From NCBI RefSeq assembly GCF_017874255.1, contig NZ_JAGGLD010000003.1, positions 434,001 to 498,000 on the forward strand: DNA of 64,000 bases, read 5' to 3'. Below, piece by piece: positions 25,274 to 35,711 of the stretch. Position 1 is the stretch's first letter, and the number at the start of each line of letters is the position of its first letter. The position numbers were made by a program, and so were the translations under genes. The notes beneath the pieces were generated by a model. It did not search any database, was not told where the DNA came from, and saw only the letters and a list, made by a program, of their open reading frames with translations. This DNA is from Paenibacillus shirakamiensis. Its GTDB lineage: Bacteria; Bacillota; Bacilli; Paenibacillales; Paenibacillaceae.

Positions 25274-27850
25274 CTATTCTAATATAATTACGCGATTTTT
25301 CCCGGCATTTTTGGCTCTTCTTAAAGCTCTCTCTGCCGTTTTAATCAATAGTGTAGGTTGTGTCTCTGTGGATGGTGCCAGTGTAGCAATCCCTAGGCTA
25401 ACCGTAACGAATTCACCAATATCCGGCAGATTAAGCGGAATCTGTACATCCAACACTCCCTGCCGGATTTGTTCACCTAACTCCTTGACATGCGCGACAT
25501 GCTGCCCCGTAACAAAGAGAACAAATCGACCACCTTCATACCTCGCTGTGAATCCCTCATGCATTTTACTATAAGCATCAATGACATCAGCTACCCACTG
25601 CATACATAGATCCCCTGTCTGCAATCCATGAACAGCATTGTACAATTTGAAATTATCAATATCAATCATGAATAAGGCAATAGATGGTTCAGGAGATCCT
25701 TTTCCATCCACTAACAATTCATGCCAAGTCCGATCCAATGTCTTTTCAAAGTGACTTTGATTCGGTAATTCGGTCAACGCATCGAGTTGTAAGAAACTTT
25801 GTAATTGCTCAGTCACTTCATTATAACTCTTCTTCAACTGAGGATTTTCTTCACGCTCGCGGAAAATCGCAAATAATGATTTCTTCCCGCCAGATACGAC
25901 ATGAGCCATCGTAATTTCTAAATGAAGAATACGGTCATCCATGGACTTGAACTTTTCCTCAATAGAAATGAGCTGCATATCCGATCTTTCTGTCTCCATC
26001 ATTAACTGTCGCATATGTTCTCTGGATTGTTCCGCAACAAGATCTAAATATTCGATATTCTGAAGACTGGATCTATCTTCTGCCTGAACACTGAATAACT
26101 TCGCTGCTTCCTGATTATAGTAGACGACTTTGCCTTTCGTGATGACAAAGAATGCAATCGGTGATAATTCCATCAACTGCAAATAACGTTGTTCATTTTC
26201 CCTAGACACTCGAAGATTAATTTGCGCTTGTTCCTCGGCATGACGCAATTGATTCTCCGTCTGCTGAAGTACAATCGTCTTTAGATCCGGAAGAACCCTA
26301 AGTTCCTTCGCTTTCCAAGGTAAAGAGCTAGCTTCAACAACTTGTCTCCACTTCTCAAACGATTTTCTTGGTGAAAGCCGGATGCCGTCTTCTTCTTGAA
26401 TAACCGCTTTGGCCGGATCCCCTGCCCAATTCACAATTTGCAGTACTTCAGGCCGGAACCATATCATATAGTTCTCATGATCTTGGGATAAAGCTAAATA
26501 TACGGCACCCGAAGCCTTGCTTTTATAAGCCTCAGCTGGTGCATATTCAAGACTTAACTTCGATGTATGATAGATCAAATTGTCAGATTGCTCGGCCATC
26601 CACACGGACAAATCCTTTACTTGCACAGCAGAAGGCGTATCACCCATTAATAACAACTGGCCATGATACAAAAGCGCTGCCCCTGAAGCATTCATCACTT
26701 CAAGCACAAGGTCCTGCTGCTTGTCCACTTGCTCTATAATAACCGAGGCCGCTGTATTCCCAATGAATATTCGTGATAAGCGGTTCGATAGATTTTTCAA
26801 ATGTAACTCGGATTGGTAGTCGTCCAATTGCTGACGCTGATACAGCTCACTTGAGAAAAATGAACCAAGAAAATTACATAAATTGCGAAGGCGATGTGGT
26901 ATATATTTGGGCGAATAGTGATGACAAGTAATGAGTCCCCATAGCTTATTATTATGAATAAGCGAAATGGTCATGGTGGCATTCACACCCATATTCTTCA
27001 AATATTCAATATGAAGCGGGGATACGCTTCTGAGAATGGAAAGGCTTAGATTAAGTGGCTGATCTGTCATCGGATTAAGTGTAGGTACTACTTTCACCGG
27101 AATGTAGTTCACATCTACTATGGTTCTTAGCCAATTCCGTAGATATAATTCTCTGGCTTGCTTAGGAATGTCACTAGCTGGATAATGATGACCAAGGTAA
27201 GGCTCTAGCCCCTCTTCTTTGGACTCGCCAATGACTTTGCCGTTCCATGCTTCATCGAATTCATAGACCATGACTCGATCATAATCCAAAATCCCCTTAA
27301 CCTGTTCCGCTGCCATTTGGCTGGCTTCGTAACGATTATGGGCTTGTTTCATTTTAGTGAAAAAAGACTGAATCCATTCAAAATCATGAAATTCCGCAAA
27401 ACCACTCTCCGGTTCTGCATTCTCCAGCTCCAGAACAATCAACCCTTCACTTTCATGCAATATGCCATAGAACTGTGTAGCCACTCCACCTACTTCAACA
27501 TCAATATGCATATAGTGCAGTTTCAAAGGATCTACTCTGAACTCTGTCTTCATAATTCGTTCAAGCTGATCTTCACCCAATAGTGAAGCTAAAGGGCGCC
27601 CCATTAATTCCTGTATAGAAATTCTCAAAAAATCTTCAGCATTCGCACTGCATTGTACGATACAGTAATCTCCATCACTTTCAACAGCTAATAATACACC
27701 ATGAGGCTGAATGGTTCCTGGAATATGAATAGGCTCCCGATCACAGTTCGTTAAATCTACTTCACCTGACACATACTCGCCCTTCGTAAGAAGCGAACGA
27801 TTCAATGTATTGTCAGCTGCAGTCGTATTACGTTCTTCGCTTTGATCCAT
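25274..27850 (-). CDS. bphP: Bacteriophytochrome with PAS and degenerate GGDEF output
   Basis: An 858-residue red/far-red photoreceptor. Cys36, in TNCDREPIHIPGTIQPHG, is at the biliverdin-attachment position of bacteriophytochromes. PAS is about 40-145. The GAF chromophore domain (about 165-340) has PASDIPKQAR and SPLHIEYLKNMGVNATM. The PHY domain (about 345-525) has the tongue motif PRKSF. A second PAS (about 555-675) follows, then a GGDEF-family domain (about 695-858). The latter keeps IDIDNFKLYNAVHG but reads RYEGGRF where RYGGDEF is expected, so cyclase activity is doubtful. There is no histidine kinase or EAL domain. ATG 27850 is preferred to TTG 27856 on SD spacing. It is 45 bases behind heme oxygenase, in one operon. 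Confidence 0.93.
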   Translation of the reverse strand: MDQSEERNTTAADNTLNRSLLTKGEYVSGEVDLTNCDREPIHIPGTIQPHGVLLAVESDGDYCIVQCSANAEDFLRISIQELMGRPLASLLGEDQLERIMKTEFRVDPLKLHYMHIDVEVGGVATQFYGILHESEGLIVLELENAEPESGFAEFHDFEWIQSFFTKMKQAHNRYEASQMAAEQVKGILDYDRVMVYEFDEAWNGKVIGESKEEGLEPYLGHHYPASDIPKQARELYLRNWLRTIVDVNYIPVKVVPTLNPMTDQPLNLSLSILRSVSPLHIEYLKNMGVNATMTISLIHNNKLWGLITCHHYSPKYIPHRLRNLCNFLGSFFSSELYQRQQLDDYQSELHLKNLSNRLSRIFIGNTAASVIIEQVDKQQDLVLEVMNASGAALLYHGQLLLMGDTPSAVQVKDLSVWMAEQSDNLIYHTSKLSLEYAPAEAYKSKASGAVYLALSQDHENYMIWFRPEVLQIVNWAGDPAKAVIQEEDGIRLSPRKSFEKWRQVVEASSLPWKAKELRVLPDLKTIVLQQTENQLRHAEEQAQINLRVSRENEQRYLQLMELSPIAFFVITKGKVVYYNQEAAKLFSVQAEDRSSLQNIEYLDLVAEQSREHMRQLMMETERSDMQLISIEEKFKSMDDRILHLEITMAHVVSGGKKSLFAIFREREENPQLKKSYNEVTEQLQSFLQLDALTELPNQSHFEKTLDRTWHELLVDGKGSPEPSIALFMIDIDNFKLYNAVHGLQTGDLCMQWVADVIDAYSKMHEGFTARYEGGRFVLFVTGQHVAHVKELGEQIRQGVLDVQIPLNLPDIGEFVTVSLGIATLAPSTETQPTLLIKTAERALRRAKNAGKNRVIILE

Positions 27851-27895
27851 GTTCAATTTGCCTCCTTTAGTTAAGCTAGTCGTGGAGTGAAATCA

Positions 27896-28486
27896 TCATT
27901 GCTTAAACCATTGATCCAATTGGACAAAAGTATTTGTCGCAGAGACTACGATTTCATCTTCTATTTTAGCTTCTACATCGGCCACCTTAAGCAAAAGCTC
28001 TCTAAATTCAGTCCATTGAGCACGAGTCTGTGCCCCGTAGCTATTAAAGTAATGACCGTTAATCTCTGCATCTACAGGTAAGTACTGCTTCAACAGCTTC
28101 GTAATCATCTGCCCGCCCAGAGTAGACCCTTCTAACACGTACATCACGCCGATAACCTTTGAAAATGTAGACATATCTGGCAGTTCATCGCAGATGGGCA
28201 GAGCTTGAATCTCCTCTTCCGTACGCCCAAGAGCGATTAAATCCTGATGGAGTAAGGGAGTCTTACGCGTGACCTCATAATTAAATCCGAATTCATTCCA
28301 TGCCGACCATGATGCAAATTGATCTTCAATAGGCTGTACAAATCCATAGAACTTCTCCAAATATTCACGATACAGGTCCATCGTTAGCGTTCGGTCCGTG
28401 ATTGCCGTAGCATAACGATTCTGTTCAGTTTGTATATGATAAGGAGCTGTCTCCTCTTTCAATCGAGTAAGAATCGTGGAGCTCAT
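27896..28486 (-). CDS. bphO: Biliverdin-producing heme oxygenase
   Basis: A 196-residue heme oxygenase that cleaves heme to biliverdin, CO and iron. The proximal heme ligand is His17 in LKEETAPYHIQTEQ. The distal helix glycines appear in VIGVMYVLEGSTLGGQMITKLL (about 112-133). It sits directly upstream of bphP with a 45-base gap, the standard bphO-bphP arrangement, and so should supply the phytochrome chromophore. SD GGAGGTG. A terminator separates it from the dehydrogenase gene upstream. Confidence 0.93.
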   Translation of the reverse strand: MSSTILTRLKEETAPYHIQTEQNRYATAITDRTLTMDLYREYLEKFYGFVQPIEDQFASWSAWNEFGFNYEVTRKTPLLHQDLIALGRTEEEIQALPICDELPDMSTFSKVIGVMYVLEGSTLGGQMITKLLKQYLPVDAEINGHYFNSYGAQTRAQWTEFRELLLKVADVEAKIEDEIVVSATNTFVQLDQWFKQ

Positions 28487-28542
28487 ACAAAGACACCTCC
28501 ATAATAATAGATTAGAATTCGATAACTATCTCTTAAGAATCA

Positions 28543-28570
28543 TAAAAAAGAACCGTTAGCCGAAACTAAC
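28543..28570 (-). terminator. Terminator after the dehydrogenase gene
   Basis: Minus strand GTTAG, TTTCGG, CTAAC then GGTTCTTTTTT. Confidence 0.65.
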
Positions 28571-28645
28571 AGCCCTTGTCTATCGTCTAGTATACCTTAA
28601 TTCAAGACGTTTCGATAGGTAATGTATGGTGTAGCTCTATGAATA

Positions 28646-29602
28646 TCAGTACCCACTCTGTATATTTACAACACTCATATCTGGCTTGTCCCCTTGAACG
28701 TAACGCATCAAATTATGAATAAAAATAGACATGATTCGTTCCGTATAACTCGTGGAAATGCCCGCAGTATGGGGAGTAATAATCACTTGCTCCATGGCCC
28801 ACAACGGATGATGCTTCCCAAGCGGTTCTTCTTCAAAAACATCTAAACCCGCACCCGCAATCGACTGAGATTCAAGTGCGTTCACCAAAGCTTCTGTGTC
28901 CGTTGTGGCCCCTCTTCCAATATTGATATAGAAAGCGCCTTTCTTCATCGCCTTAAATTGCTCAGCACCCATGAAATGCTCGGTTTCCGAGGTAGCGGGA
29001 AGACAATTCACTACATAATCGCTCTCTGCTAAAAGATTATGAAGTCCATTATAATCATACATGATGTCCACAGACTCCACCGGTTCCCCTGACCTACGCA
29101 GTCCGATCACCTTCATAGAGAATGCTTTGGCTAATCTCGCCGTCTCTGCTCCAATAGAACCCACACCGAGTATGCCTATCGTTCGCCCATGAACCTCACC
29201 GATACTTTTCTTCTCTATGCCCCAGTTCTGCTGAATCTGATGGCGTATCGCTATATGAATATGTCTGGTCAAAGTTAACATGAGAGCAAAAATATGCTCT
29301 GATATAGGAAATGGATGCACGCCGCTCGCATTCGTTATTTGAATATTCATTTCACGCATCCGGTCTAACGGAAAGGTCTCGACACCAGCTCCCCAGTTTT
29401 GCACCCACTTTAAAGCTGTATGCTTTGTGAGCGCATATCGCTCCGCTTGAGCATTCCAACCTAAAATAACTTCCGCATCCGGGATATGTAACTCTGCCAT
29501 GTGCGGTTCTCTCGCATCTATGATCTCCCAGTCCGGTGCCGCCTTCTGAATTAGGTTCATTTCATGTTCGCCTATGGGATGTACTACTGCCAGTTTATTC
29601 AT
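28646..29602 (-). CDS. D-2-hydroxyacid dehydrogenase (NAD-dependent)
   Basis: A 318-residue enzyme of the phosphoglycerate/D-isomer-specific hydroxyacid dehydrogenase family. The coenzyme fold is TIGILGVGSIGAETARLAKAF (about 145-165). The catalytic Arg lies in INIGRGATTDTEALV (about 231-245), the Glu in GAGLDVFEEEPL (about 254-265), and the His in ITPHTAGIS (about 279). Substrate cannot be deduced; glyoxylate/hydroxypyruvate-type reductases share this length. Monocistronic between a repeat-rich spacer and a terminator. Confidence 0.88.
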   Translation of the reverse strand: MNKLAVVHPIGEHEMNLIQKAAPDWEIIDAREPHMAELHIPDAEVILGWNAQAERYALTKHTALKWVQNWGAGVETFPLDRMREMNIQITNASGVHPFPISEHIFALMLTLTRHIHIAIRHQIQQNWGIEKKSIGEVHGRTIGILGVGSIGAETARLAKAFSMKVIGLRRSGEPVESVDIMYDYNGLHNLLAESDYVVNCLPATSETEHFMGAEQFKAMKKGAFYINIGRGATTDTEALVNALESQSIAGAGLDVFEEEPLGKHHPLWAMEQVIITPHTAGISTSYTERIMSIFIHNLMRYVQGDKPDMSVVNIQSGY

Positions 29603-29698
29603 CTTCTATCTCCTCTCCTGCGTACCTGTAATTACATTCGGACATTTCATTTCACTTACTTATTACCCCATTCCATGTTCTCATTAGCATAAACAGTG

Positions 29699-29855
29699 TG
29701 TACGGCATTCCTAAATCTCTTAATCTACATAAGCATGTACAATGCTTATGGCATTTCTAACCTCCTACTGCTATCTAATGGCCTGTACAATGCTTATGGC
29801 AGTCCGTCCCAACTGTATATTGCTCCCAATAACAGCATGTGCAATACGTAAAGCA
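29699..29855. repeat. Dispersed short repeats between the dehydrogenase and htpG genes
   Basis: TGTACAATGCTTATGGCA is identical at 29736-29753 and 29784-29801. Degenerate copies occur near 29699 (TGTACGGCATTCC) and 29838 (TGTGCAATACGTAAAGCA). Spacing is about 37-54 bases. The 29731 copy can fold as AAGCAT/ATGCTT. Confidence 0.7.
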
Positions 29856-29890
29856 TGCTCATACCCCCTGTTTCCCCCAATTTTATGCAC

Positions 29891-29919
29891 AAAAAAAACC
29901 GCCCTGACGAGCAGGGCGA
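29891..29919 (-). terminator. Terminator after htpG
   Basis: Minus strand CGCCCTG, CTCGT, CAGGGCG, G, then T8. Confidence 0.9.
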
Positions 29920-29936
29920 TCTCAATAAAATCTAGG

Positions 29937-31817
29937 TTAGACCATGATTTTGCAGATGTCATTCGTGAATTCTACAGGATCTTGCACGGGCAAACCTTCA
30001 ATAAGAAGTGCTTGATTATACAATAGTGCCGTGTACAAATTCAGTTTTTCCTTGTCGTGTTCAAAGGCCTGCTTCAGGGAAGCAAACACCTCATGCTGAA
30101 CATTGATTTCTAATACTTTGTCTGCCTGAATATTAGGGTTGTCTGGCATCGCATTGAGTACTTTCTCCATCTCAATAGAGACTTCACCTTCGGAAGATAG
30201 GCAAACCGGGTGCGAACGAAGACGCTTGGACGCTTTTACCTTGCTTACTTTCCCGCTCAATTGCTCATTCATATAGTCGAACAACTCTTTGGATTCTTCC
30301 GCTTCCTCAGGCGTTTGTTCTTGCTCATCTCCCGGCTCAATGCCAAGATCTCCACTGGATACAGATTTAAAGGTTTTGTCCTTATATCCGTTCATAGCCT
30401 TAAGCGCGAATTCATCTATATCATCCGTCAGATAGAGAATTTCAAATCCTTTATCCGCTACCATTTCCGTCTGAGGTAACTTCTCAATCCGCTCTACACT
30501 TGCGCCTGTTGCATAATAGATATATTTCTGATCCTCTGGCATCCGGGATACATACTCATCCAGCGTAACCCATTGCTTACCTTGGGATGATACGAACATC
30601 ACCAGATCCTGCAATACTTCTTTGTGAGCACCATAATCACTATATACACCAAACTTCAATTGTCTACCAAAGGATTTGTAGAACTGTTCGTAGCTCTCCC
30701 GATCCTCTTTCAACAGACCAAGTAGTTGACTTTTGATCTTGCTCTCTATATTTTTGGAGATTAATTTGAGCTGACGATCATGCTGAAGCATTTCCCGAGA
30801 AATATTGAGTGACAAACTTTCAGAATCAACCATACCTTTGACGAAGCTAAAGTAATCTGGAAGCAAATCCGCGCATTTGTTCATGATCAAGACGCCGTTG
30901 GAGTAAAGCTCTAGACCTTTTTCATATTCTTTCGTGTAATAATCAAACGGTATACTACCTGGAATGAAAAGAATCGCTTGGTAGACCACAGCGCCATCGG
31001 CACTGATATGAATATGCTTCACAGGCTTATCGTATCCGTAACGTTTCTCTGTGTAAAAGTTCTCATAGTCTTCTGGAGTTAGTTCACTTTTGTTCTTACG
31101 CCAGATTGGAACCATGCTATTTACACGCGTCTCTTCAGTATACTCCTCGTATTCGTCTTCACTACCCTCTTTGAGTCTTGAAGATGTCTGCTCCATAAGA
31201 ATTGGATAACGAATGAAGTCAGAATATTTTTTAATAATCGATCTTAGGCGGTATTCATCTAGGTACTCGTCATAATTGTCTTCATCTGTACTTGGCTTGA
31301 TGGTCAAAATGATATCGGTACCCGGCTCTTCTTTCTCTGCCGCCTCAATGGTATATCCTTCTGTTCCTGTAGAAACCCACTTATAAGCCTCTGTCCCCTG
31401 AACTGGCTTACTGATCACAGTGACGACATCCGCAACCATGAAAGCAGAATAGAAGCCTACCCCGAACTGACCGATGATATCATGTCCGTCCTTGGACTGA
31501 TTCGCCTCTTTGAAGGAAAGTGAACCACTCTTAGCAATAACGCCCAGATGATTCTCCAAGTCCTCACGATTCATACCTACGCCCGTATCCCGGATAGTTA
31601 AGGTGCGCTGTTCTTTGTTCACTATGACTTTGATATAGTAACTGTCTTGATCGAAGACCAGATCATCATCGGTTAATGCTTTGTAATACATCTTATCAAT
31701 CGCATCACTAGCATTCGAAATTAATTCTCTTAGAAAAATTTCACGCTGCGTGTATATCGAGTTAATCATCATTTCCAGCAGACGCTTGGATTCGGCTTGA
31801 AATTGTTTCTTTTCCAT
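29937..31817 (-). CDS. htpG: Chaperone HtpG (Hsp90 family)
   Basis: A 626-residue ATP-dependent chaperone. The N-terminal GHKL ATPase domain begins [38 protein letters not shown]. The ATP-binding motifs are [11 protein letters not shown] (about 76-86) and [16 protein letters not shown] (about 118-133). The middle domain carries the catalytic-loop Arg in [13 protein letters not shown], and the C-terminal dimerisation domain is intact. ATG 31817 follows AGGGA; an in-frame GTG 21 bases upstream lacks a usable SD and is outside the conserved N-terminus. Monocistronic. Confidence 0.96.
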   Translation of the reverse strand: MEKKQFQAESKRLLEMMINSIYTQREIFLRELISNASDAIDKMYYKALTDDDLVFDQDSYYIKVIVNKEQRTLTIRDTGVGMNREDLENHLGVIAKSGSLSFKEANQSKDGHDIIGQFGVGFYSAFMVADVVTVISKPVQGTEAYKWVSTGTEGYTIEAAEKEEPGTDIILTIKPSTDEDNYDEYLDEYRLRSIIKKYSDFIRYPILMEQTSSRLKEGSEDEYEEYTEETRVNSMVPIWRKNKSELTPEDYENFYTEKRYGYDKPVKHIHISADGAVVYQAILFIPGSIPFDYYTKEYEKGLELYSNGVLIMNKCADLLPDYFSFVKGMVDSESLSLNISREMLQHDRQLKLISKNIESKIKSQLLGLLKEDRESYEQFYKSFGRQLKFGVYSDYGAHKEVLQDLVMFVSSQGKQWVTLDEYVSRMPEDQKYIYYATGASVERIEKLPQTEMVADKGFEILYLTDDIDEFALKAMNGYKDKTFKSVSSGDLGIEPGDEQEQTPEEAEESKELFDYMNEQLSGKVSKVKASKRLRSHPVCLSSEGEVSIEMEKVLNAMPDNPNIQADKVLEINVQHEVFASLKQAFEHDKEKLNLYTALLYNQALLIEGLPVQDPVEFTNDICKIMV

Positions 31818-31893
31818 GAAAACTTCCCTGCCCTTCACAAATTGGTTGAGTTTTTAGCACTCTACATCCTCGAGTGCTACCGTTTTGTATATA

Positions 31894-33681
31894 TCATTCT
31901 ACCAAAATGTTGTCAATGTTTGGACTAGGGATAAATTTCGAGGATTGCGGGGCAGTGCTGTCGTCCTTCCAAATTTTAAATACATGGATCTCTCGGAAAA
32001 GCTGCTGAGAAATATCGTGAATCTCCGCCGCTTGCTGAGCAATACTGCGGATCGCATGATCCTGAAGTGAGGTGGAAGCATTCACTTCCTCGACACCTGC
32101 AGCGGTCTCTTGAGCTATAGAAGCTACCTGATGAATCGTCACGGTTAACGCTGCATTTTTAGCTTGCGCTTGATCTACTTTATGATGGATCTGATGAATT
32201 TGGCGGTCCATTTCCTGCATACTTTGGTCGATCGACTCAAAAGAAGATAACGTATCTGCCACTTTGTGATCTTGTTCTTCTAAGTCGACACGAGTCTGTA
32301 GCATCTGCTTTTGGAACTTCGCCACATCATGTTGGAGGCTAGAGATCATTGTTCCGATATGTATCGAAGCTTGCTTCGTCTGTTCGGAAAGTTGTCTGAC
32401 TTCATCCGCGATGACTGCGAACCCTTTTCCATGTATACCCGCTCTAGCCGACTCAATCGCCGCATTTAATGAAAGAATATGAGTCTGCGAGGAGATATCT
32501 GTAATGGAGAGTGTAATCTTGCTAATCTGCTCCGACTGAGTAGTTAAAGCTTGTAGAGCATCATGCATATGACTTATCGATGTTCGAGATTGCTCCGAGA
32601 CCTCTTGGAGTGCCTGTACAGACGATGCTCCATCCAGACGGTTCTGGTTGGCTCTTTGACTCGTATTCAGCATGGTGATCGCAGCCTCTTTGATATCAGA
32701 TACTTCTTGTGCGAGATCCCGTATTAACATTGAACTTCCTTCAGTTTGCCCCGCTTGGTGTTCCGCTCCTACTGATATTTCTTGAATTGTTCTTACGATC
32801 TCTTGGTTGGAATGCGCGGTAACGGAAGAAGATTCTCGGAAGGATTGAGCATAATCTCCTAGATTGGAAGCGATAGATTGTGTTGACCTGAGCATATCAC
32901 GGACCCGTTCCACCATATGGTCGAATAGATGACTTAGCTGTCCGAGTTCATCATGGTGAGGTGAATGGATACGATGGCGCAAATCACCTTCTGCAATAGT
33001 ACGCACTGCGATTTGTAGCTTATGTAATGGCGTTAAGAAAGAACGAAGCAACAATGTTCCCATTAGGATTGTAAAAGCAAACACGATAAATGCTGCATAG
33101 AGAGAGGCTGATTGGGTACGATTTAGCAGGATAAACGACTCTTTTTGTGCTTGTTCTGCATCAGCAGCAGCCGTTGCATATAACGTCTCATTATTCTTAA
33201 TCATAGCTTGGTTCAGGACCATATTCTGTTGGTGTAATGAATCTATCGTTTCGAGAATCGTTAAAGGATCAAGCTTAGCATTGCCTATCGTCTGCGTAAG
33301 TTCTTGAATATGAGCAAAGTATTCTCTTGTCTTACTCTTTAGTTGACCCATTTGTATAAAAGCTTGTGTTTCTTTATCAAAACTTACTTTAGCTAGCTCT
33401 TCGCGCAGCCTGTTTTCTTTTGTAAGTAAGGAACTAGCTATCTCGACATCACTAGATTCCGCAAGCGAGGTCTCCAAGCTATTAAGTTCTTGAATAAGCT
33501 GAGTAATGTTTGAGATATGTATTCGTTTTTCCATGTCTATACTTTGCTGCTTCATCGAGCTTTGAACGGACGCTATAGAACGACTTTGGAATAATGCCAC
33601 ACCTAAAAATATGAGGGCAATGATCGAGAAACTTAAGATCAACTTCCATTTCATAGAGAATAGCTGGACTCTCCCTTTCAA
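31894..33681 (-). CDS. Methyl-accepting chemotaxis protein with extracellular helical sensor and HAMP
   Basis: A 595-residue chemoreceptor. TM1 is at about residues 11-30, then an extracellular helical-bundle region (about 31-185, four-helix-type by composition), TM2 at about 190-212, HAMP at about 213-265 (LTPLHKLQIAVRTIAEGDLRHRI), and a signalling domain with the tip ISSQTHILSLNAAIESARAGIHGKGFAVIADEVRQLSEQT (about 400-440). The TTG at 33681 is chosen because AGAGGAGG lies seven bases ahead; the ATG nine codons later is too far from it. Ligand unknown. Confidence 0.9.
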   Translation of the reverse strand: MKGRVQLFSMKWKLILSFSIIALIFLGVALFQSRSIASVQSSMKQQSIDMEKRIHISNITQLIQELNSLETSLAESSDVEIASSLLTKENRLREELAKVSFDKETQAFIQMGQLKSKTREYFAHIQELTQTIGNAKLDPLTILETIDSLHQQNMVLNQAMIKNNETLYATAAADAEQAQKESFILLNRTQSASLYAAFIVFAFTILMGTLLLRSFLTPLHKLQIAVRTIAEGDLRHRIHSPHHDELGQLSHLFDHMVERVRDMLRSTQSIASNLGDYAQSFRESSSVTAHSNQEIVRTIQEISVGAEHQAGQTEGSSMLIRDLAQEVSDIKEAAITMLNTSQRANQNRLDGASSVQALQEVSEQSRTSISHMHDALQALTTQSEQISKITLSITDISSQTHILSLNAAIESARAGIHGKGFAVIADEVRQLSEQTKQASIHIGTMISSLQHDVAKFQKQMLQTRVDLEEQDHKVADTLSSFESIDQSMQEMDRQIHQIHHKVDQAQAKNAALTVTIHQVASIAQETAAGVEEVNASTSLQDHAIRSIAQQAAEIHDISQQLFREIHVFKIWKDDSTAPQSSKFIPSPNIDNILVE

Positions 33682-34282
33682 CTCTCATCCTCCTCTGTTA
33701 TGCATCTGTATTTTAAGTCTATGGACCTAGGTCCAATGTCTTGATTGTAGAGCTGGCATATTAATTATCGTCGAGCTTCTTGTTAATGTTGTGTAAAGTC
33801 AGATCTTGTAGAGGGTCGTACGACCACGTTTTTCCTCACTTTTTCTTATAATTTCAAATATCCCGGGTGTGTAAGCGCTTAATTCTTTACAGCGTTGAAT
33901 GGATAAAATTGGATAAATTTATCCCCCTTAGGAGATTGAGCATTTCATAAATAACTGTATACTAGAGGAAAATTAGCATGTTTTACAGACTCTCGATCTA
34001 TTCCCTTCCCTAGCATTTCCCCAATCTATTTTATACTTTATATCTGTCTTTTCTGAGAGTCAGTTCTTAGATTATCCCCTTGTCGAATGTTTATATGACT
34101 TCTACCCATTTTGGTATAGACTCTTGTGAGAGTTTATATAAATATCTGATTAAGAAAGGAGTTTTGACTCTCGAATTCCACATGCTTTTCATTATGTAAT
34201 GGAGGTGATCGTGCAACCATTGATTGATGTTGCAAGTTCTCTTGCTTCAACCTAACCAATAGAATCTAAGGAGGAAAATCAT
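33682..34282 (+). promoter_or_regulatory. Long leader/control region upstream of the AA10 gene
   Basis: About 600 bases without a long gene. Visible elements: a perfect palindrome TGGACCTAGGTCCA (33722-33735); a cre-like site TGTAAGCGCTTAAT (33870-33883, one mismatch from TGWAARCGYTWNCW), suggesting CcpA control; several copies of ACTCTC or its complement GAGAGT (near 33988, 34055, 34131, 34165) able to pair with one another; and a possible 14-codon leader frame (34211-34255, GTG start) behind an excellent GGAGGTGAT. No clear terminator hairpin was seen. Confidence 0.5.
34211..34255 (+). CDS. Possible leader peptide
   Basis: GTG followed by 13 codons and TAA encodes MQPLIDVASSLAST. It is preceded by GGAGGTGAT (34201-34209), a near-perfect SD, and ends 28 bases before the AA10 gene's TTG. 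There is no codon run typical of amino-acid attenuation. It could couple translation to the main gene or be chance. Confidence 0.3.
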   Translation: MQPLIDVASSLAST

Positions 34283-35650
34283 TTGACTATTACACGTTCA
34301 GCCCATCCGCTTCACCCTAAAGTACTTTTTACGGCCGGTGCGGTGCTTTTCTTAAGCTTATTGATGATGTTATTCGCTGGTAAGGCTTCTGCCCATGGAT
34401 ATATTGATAACCCCTCGAGCCGTGCGGCGCTTTGTGCTTCAGGCGTGAATAAAAATTGCGGAGCTATTATCTATGAACCTCAAAGTCTAGAAGCCCCTAA
34501 AGGGTTCCCTAATGCTGGACCTGCCGATGGCAAGATTGCTAGTGCGGCTGGCGCATTCCCAGAACTTGACCAACAAACGGCAACTCGCTGGAGCAAAGTC
34601 AATGTATCCCCAGGTACGACTACATTCCACTGGACCATTGAAGCGAACCATGCCACTACGAGCTGGAAGTATTACATCACGAAGCAAAACTGGGATCCTA
34701 ACGCTCCACTTAGCCGCTCACAGTTCGATTTAACACCTTTCTGTTCCGTGGATTACAAAGGCAAACAACCACCAAAATCCTATTCAGATACTTGTACAGT
34801 TCCTAGCCGTACAGGCTACCAAGTTATCTTAGCCGTATGGGAAATTTCTGATACAGCCAATGCCTTCTATAATGTTATTGATGCTAACTTTGGCGGAGCA
34901 AGCTCAGCAGATACTACGGCACCTACAGCACCAACTAGCTTATCTTCATCCAACGTTACTTCATCTGGTGCAACTTTAACTTGGGCCGCTTCAACAGATA
35001 ACGTTGGTGTAACCGCCTACAAAATTTACAATGGCTCTACACTCTTTGGAACAACTACAAGTGGCAATACATTGTCCTACAATGTAACAGGTCTGAATGC
35101 CAATACGGCTTATACTTTAACCGTTAAAGCTGTGGATGCTGCGGGTAACACTTCATCAGCTAGCAATTCCGCTTCATTCACAACCACTGGAGGAACTACA
35201 AATCCAGGGGATACTACAGCTCCTACAGCTCCCGGAAATTTGTCTTCCTCTAATGTAACGTCATCTGGCGTAACATTAACTTGGAGTGCAGCTAGCGATA
35301 ACGTAGGTGTAACTGGTTACCGCGTTTATAATGGTTCCACTTTGGTAACTACCACCAGCGCATCCACTTTAACTTATACAGTGAGTGGACTTACAGCTAG
35401 CACAGGATATAACTTTACGGTGAAAGCTATTGATGCTGCTGGAAATGCTTCAGCAAGCAGCAATACTGCGGCTGTAACTACAATTGCTGGTTCGGGTTCA
35501 ACGGTCTCTGCTTGGGCACCTAATGTAAGCTATGCAGCAGGAGCGCTAGTAACGTATGGGGGTAAAACTTATAAAGCTCTACAACCCCATACTTCCATTA
35601 ACGGCTGGGAGCCATCCAATGTACCAGCATTATGGCAGTTAGTATCATAA
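34283..35650 (+). CDS. AA10 lytic polysaccharide monooxygenase with two FnIII and a CBM5/12 domain
   Basis: A 455-residue secreted copper enzyme that oxidatively cleaves chitin or cellulose. The signal peptide ends at ASA37, leaving His38 as the mature N-terminus (HGYIDNP). With His123 ([15 protein letters not shown]) it forms the copper histidine brace. The AA10 domain is about 38-210 with C51/C59 as a probable disulfide. Two fibronectin type III repeats (about 213-300 and 310-398, both '[18 protein letters not shown]') and a C-terminal carbohydrate-binding module ([47 protein letters not shown], about 408-454) follow. Chitin is the likelier substrate. TTG start nine bases after AAGGAGG. Confidence 0.94.
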   Translation: MTITRSAHPLHPKVLFTAGAVLFLSLLMMLFAGKASAHGYIDNPSSRAALCASGVNKNCGAIIYEPQSLEAPKGFPNAGPADGKIASAAGAFPELDQQTATRWSKVNVSPGTTTFHWTIEANHATTSWKYYITKQNWDPNAPLSRSQFDLTPFCSVDYKGKQPPKSYSDTCTVPSRTGYQVILAVWEISDTANAFYNVIDANFGGASSADTTAPTAPTSLSSSNVTSSGATLTWAASTDNVGVTAYKIYNGSTLFGTTTSGNTLSYNVTGLNANTAYTLTVKAVDAAGNTSSASNSASFTTTGGTTNPGDTTAPTAPGNLSSSNVTSSGVTLTWSAASDNVGVTGYRVYNGSTLVTTTSASTLTYTVSGLTASTGYNFTVKAIDAAGNASASSNTAAVTTIAGSGSTVSAWAPNVSYAAGALVTYGGKTYKALQPHTSINGWEPSNVPALWQLVS

Positions 35651-35680
35651 TCTAGCCATGATCTGGTGAAATTTTAGTAA

Positions 35681-35711
35681 GAGAGCCACCCTCTGGGGTG
35701 GCTCTTTTTTT
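35681..35711 (+). terminator. Terminator after the AA10 gene
   Basis: AGAGCCACC, CTCT, GGGGTGGCTCT then T7. Confidence 0.9.
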
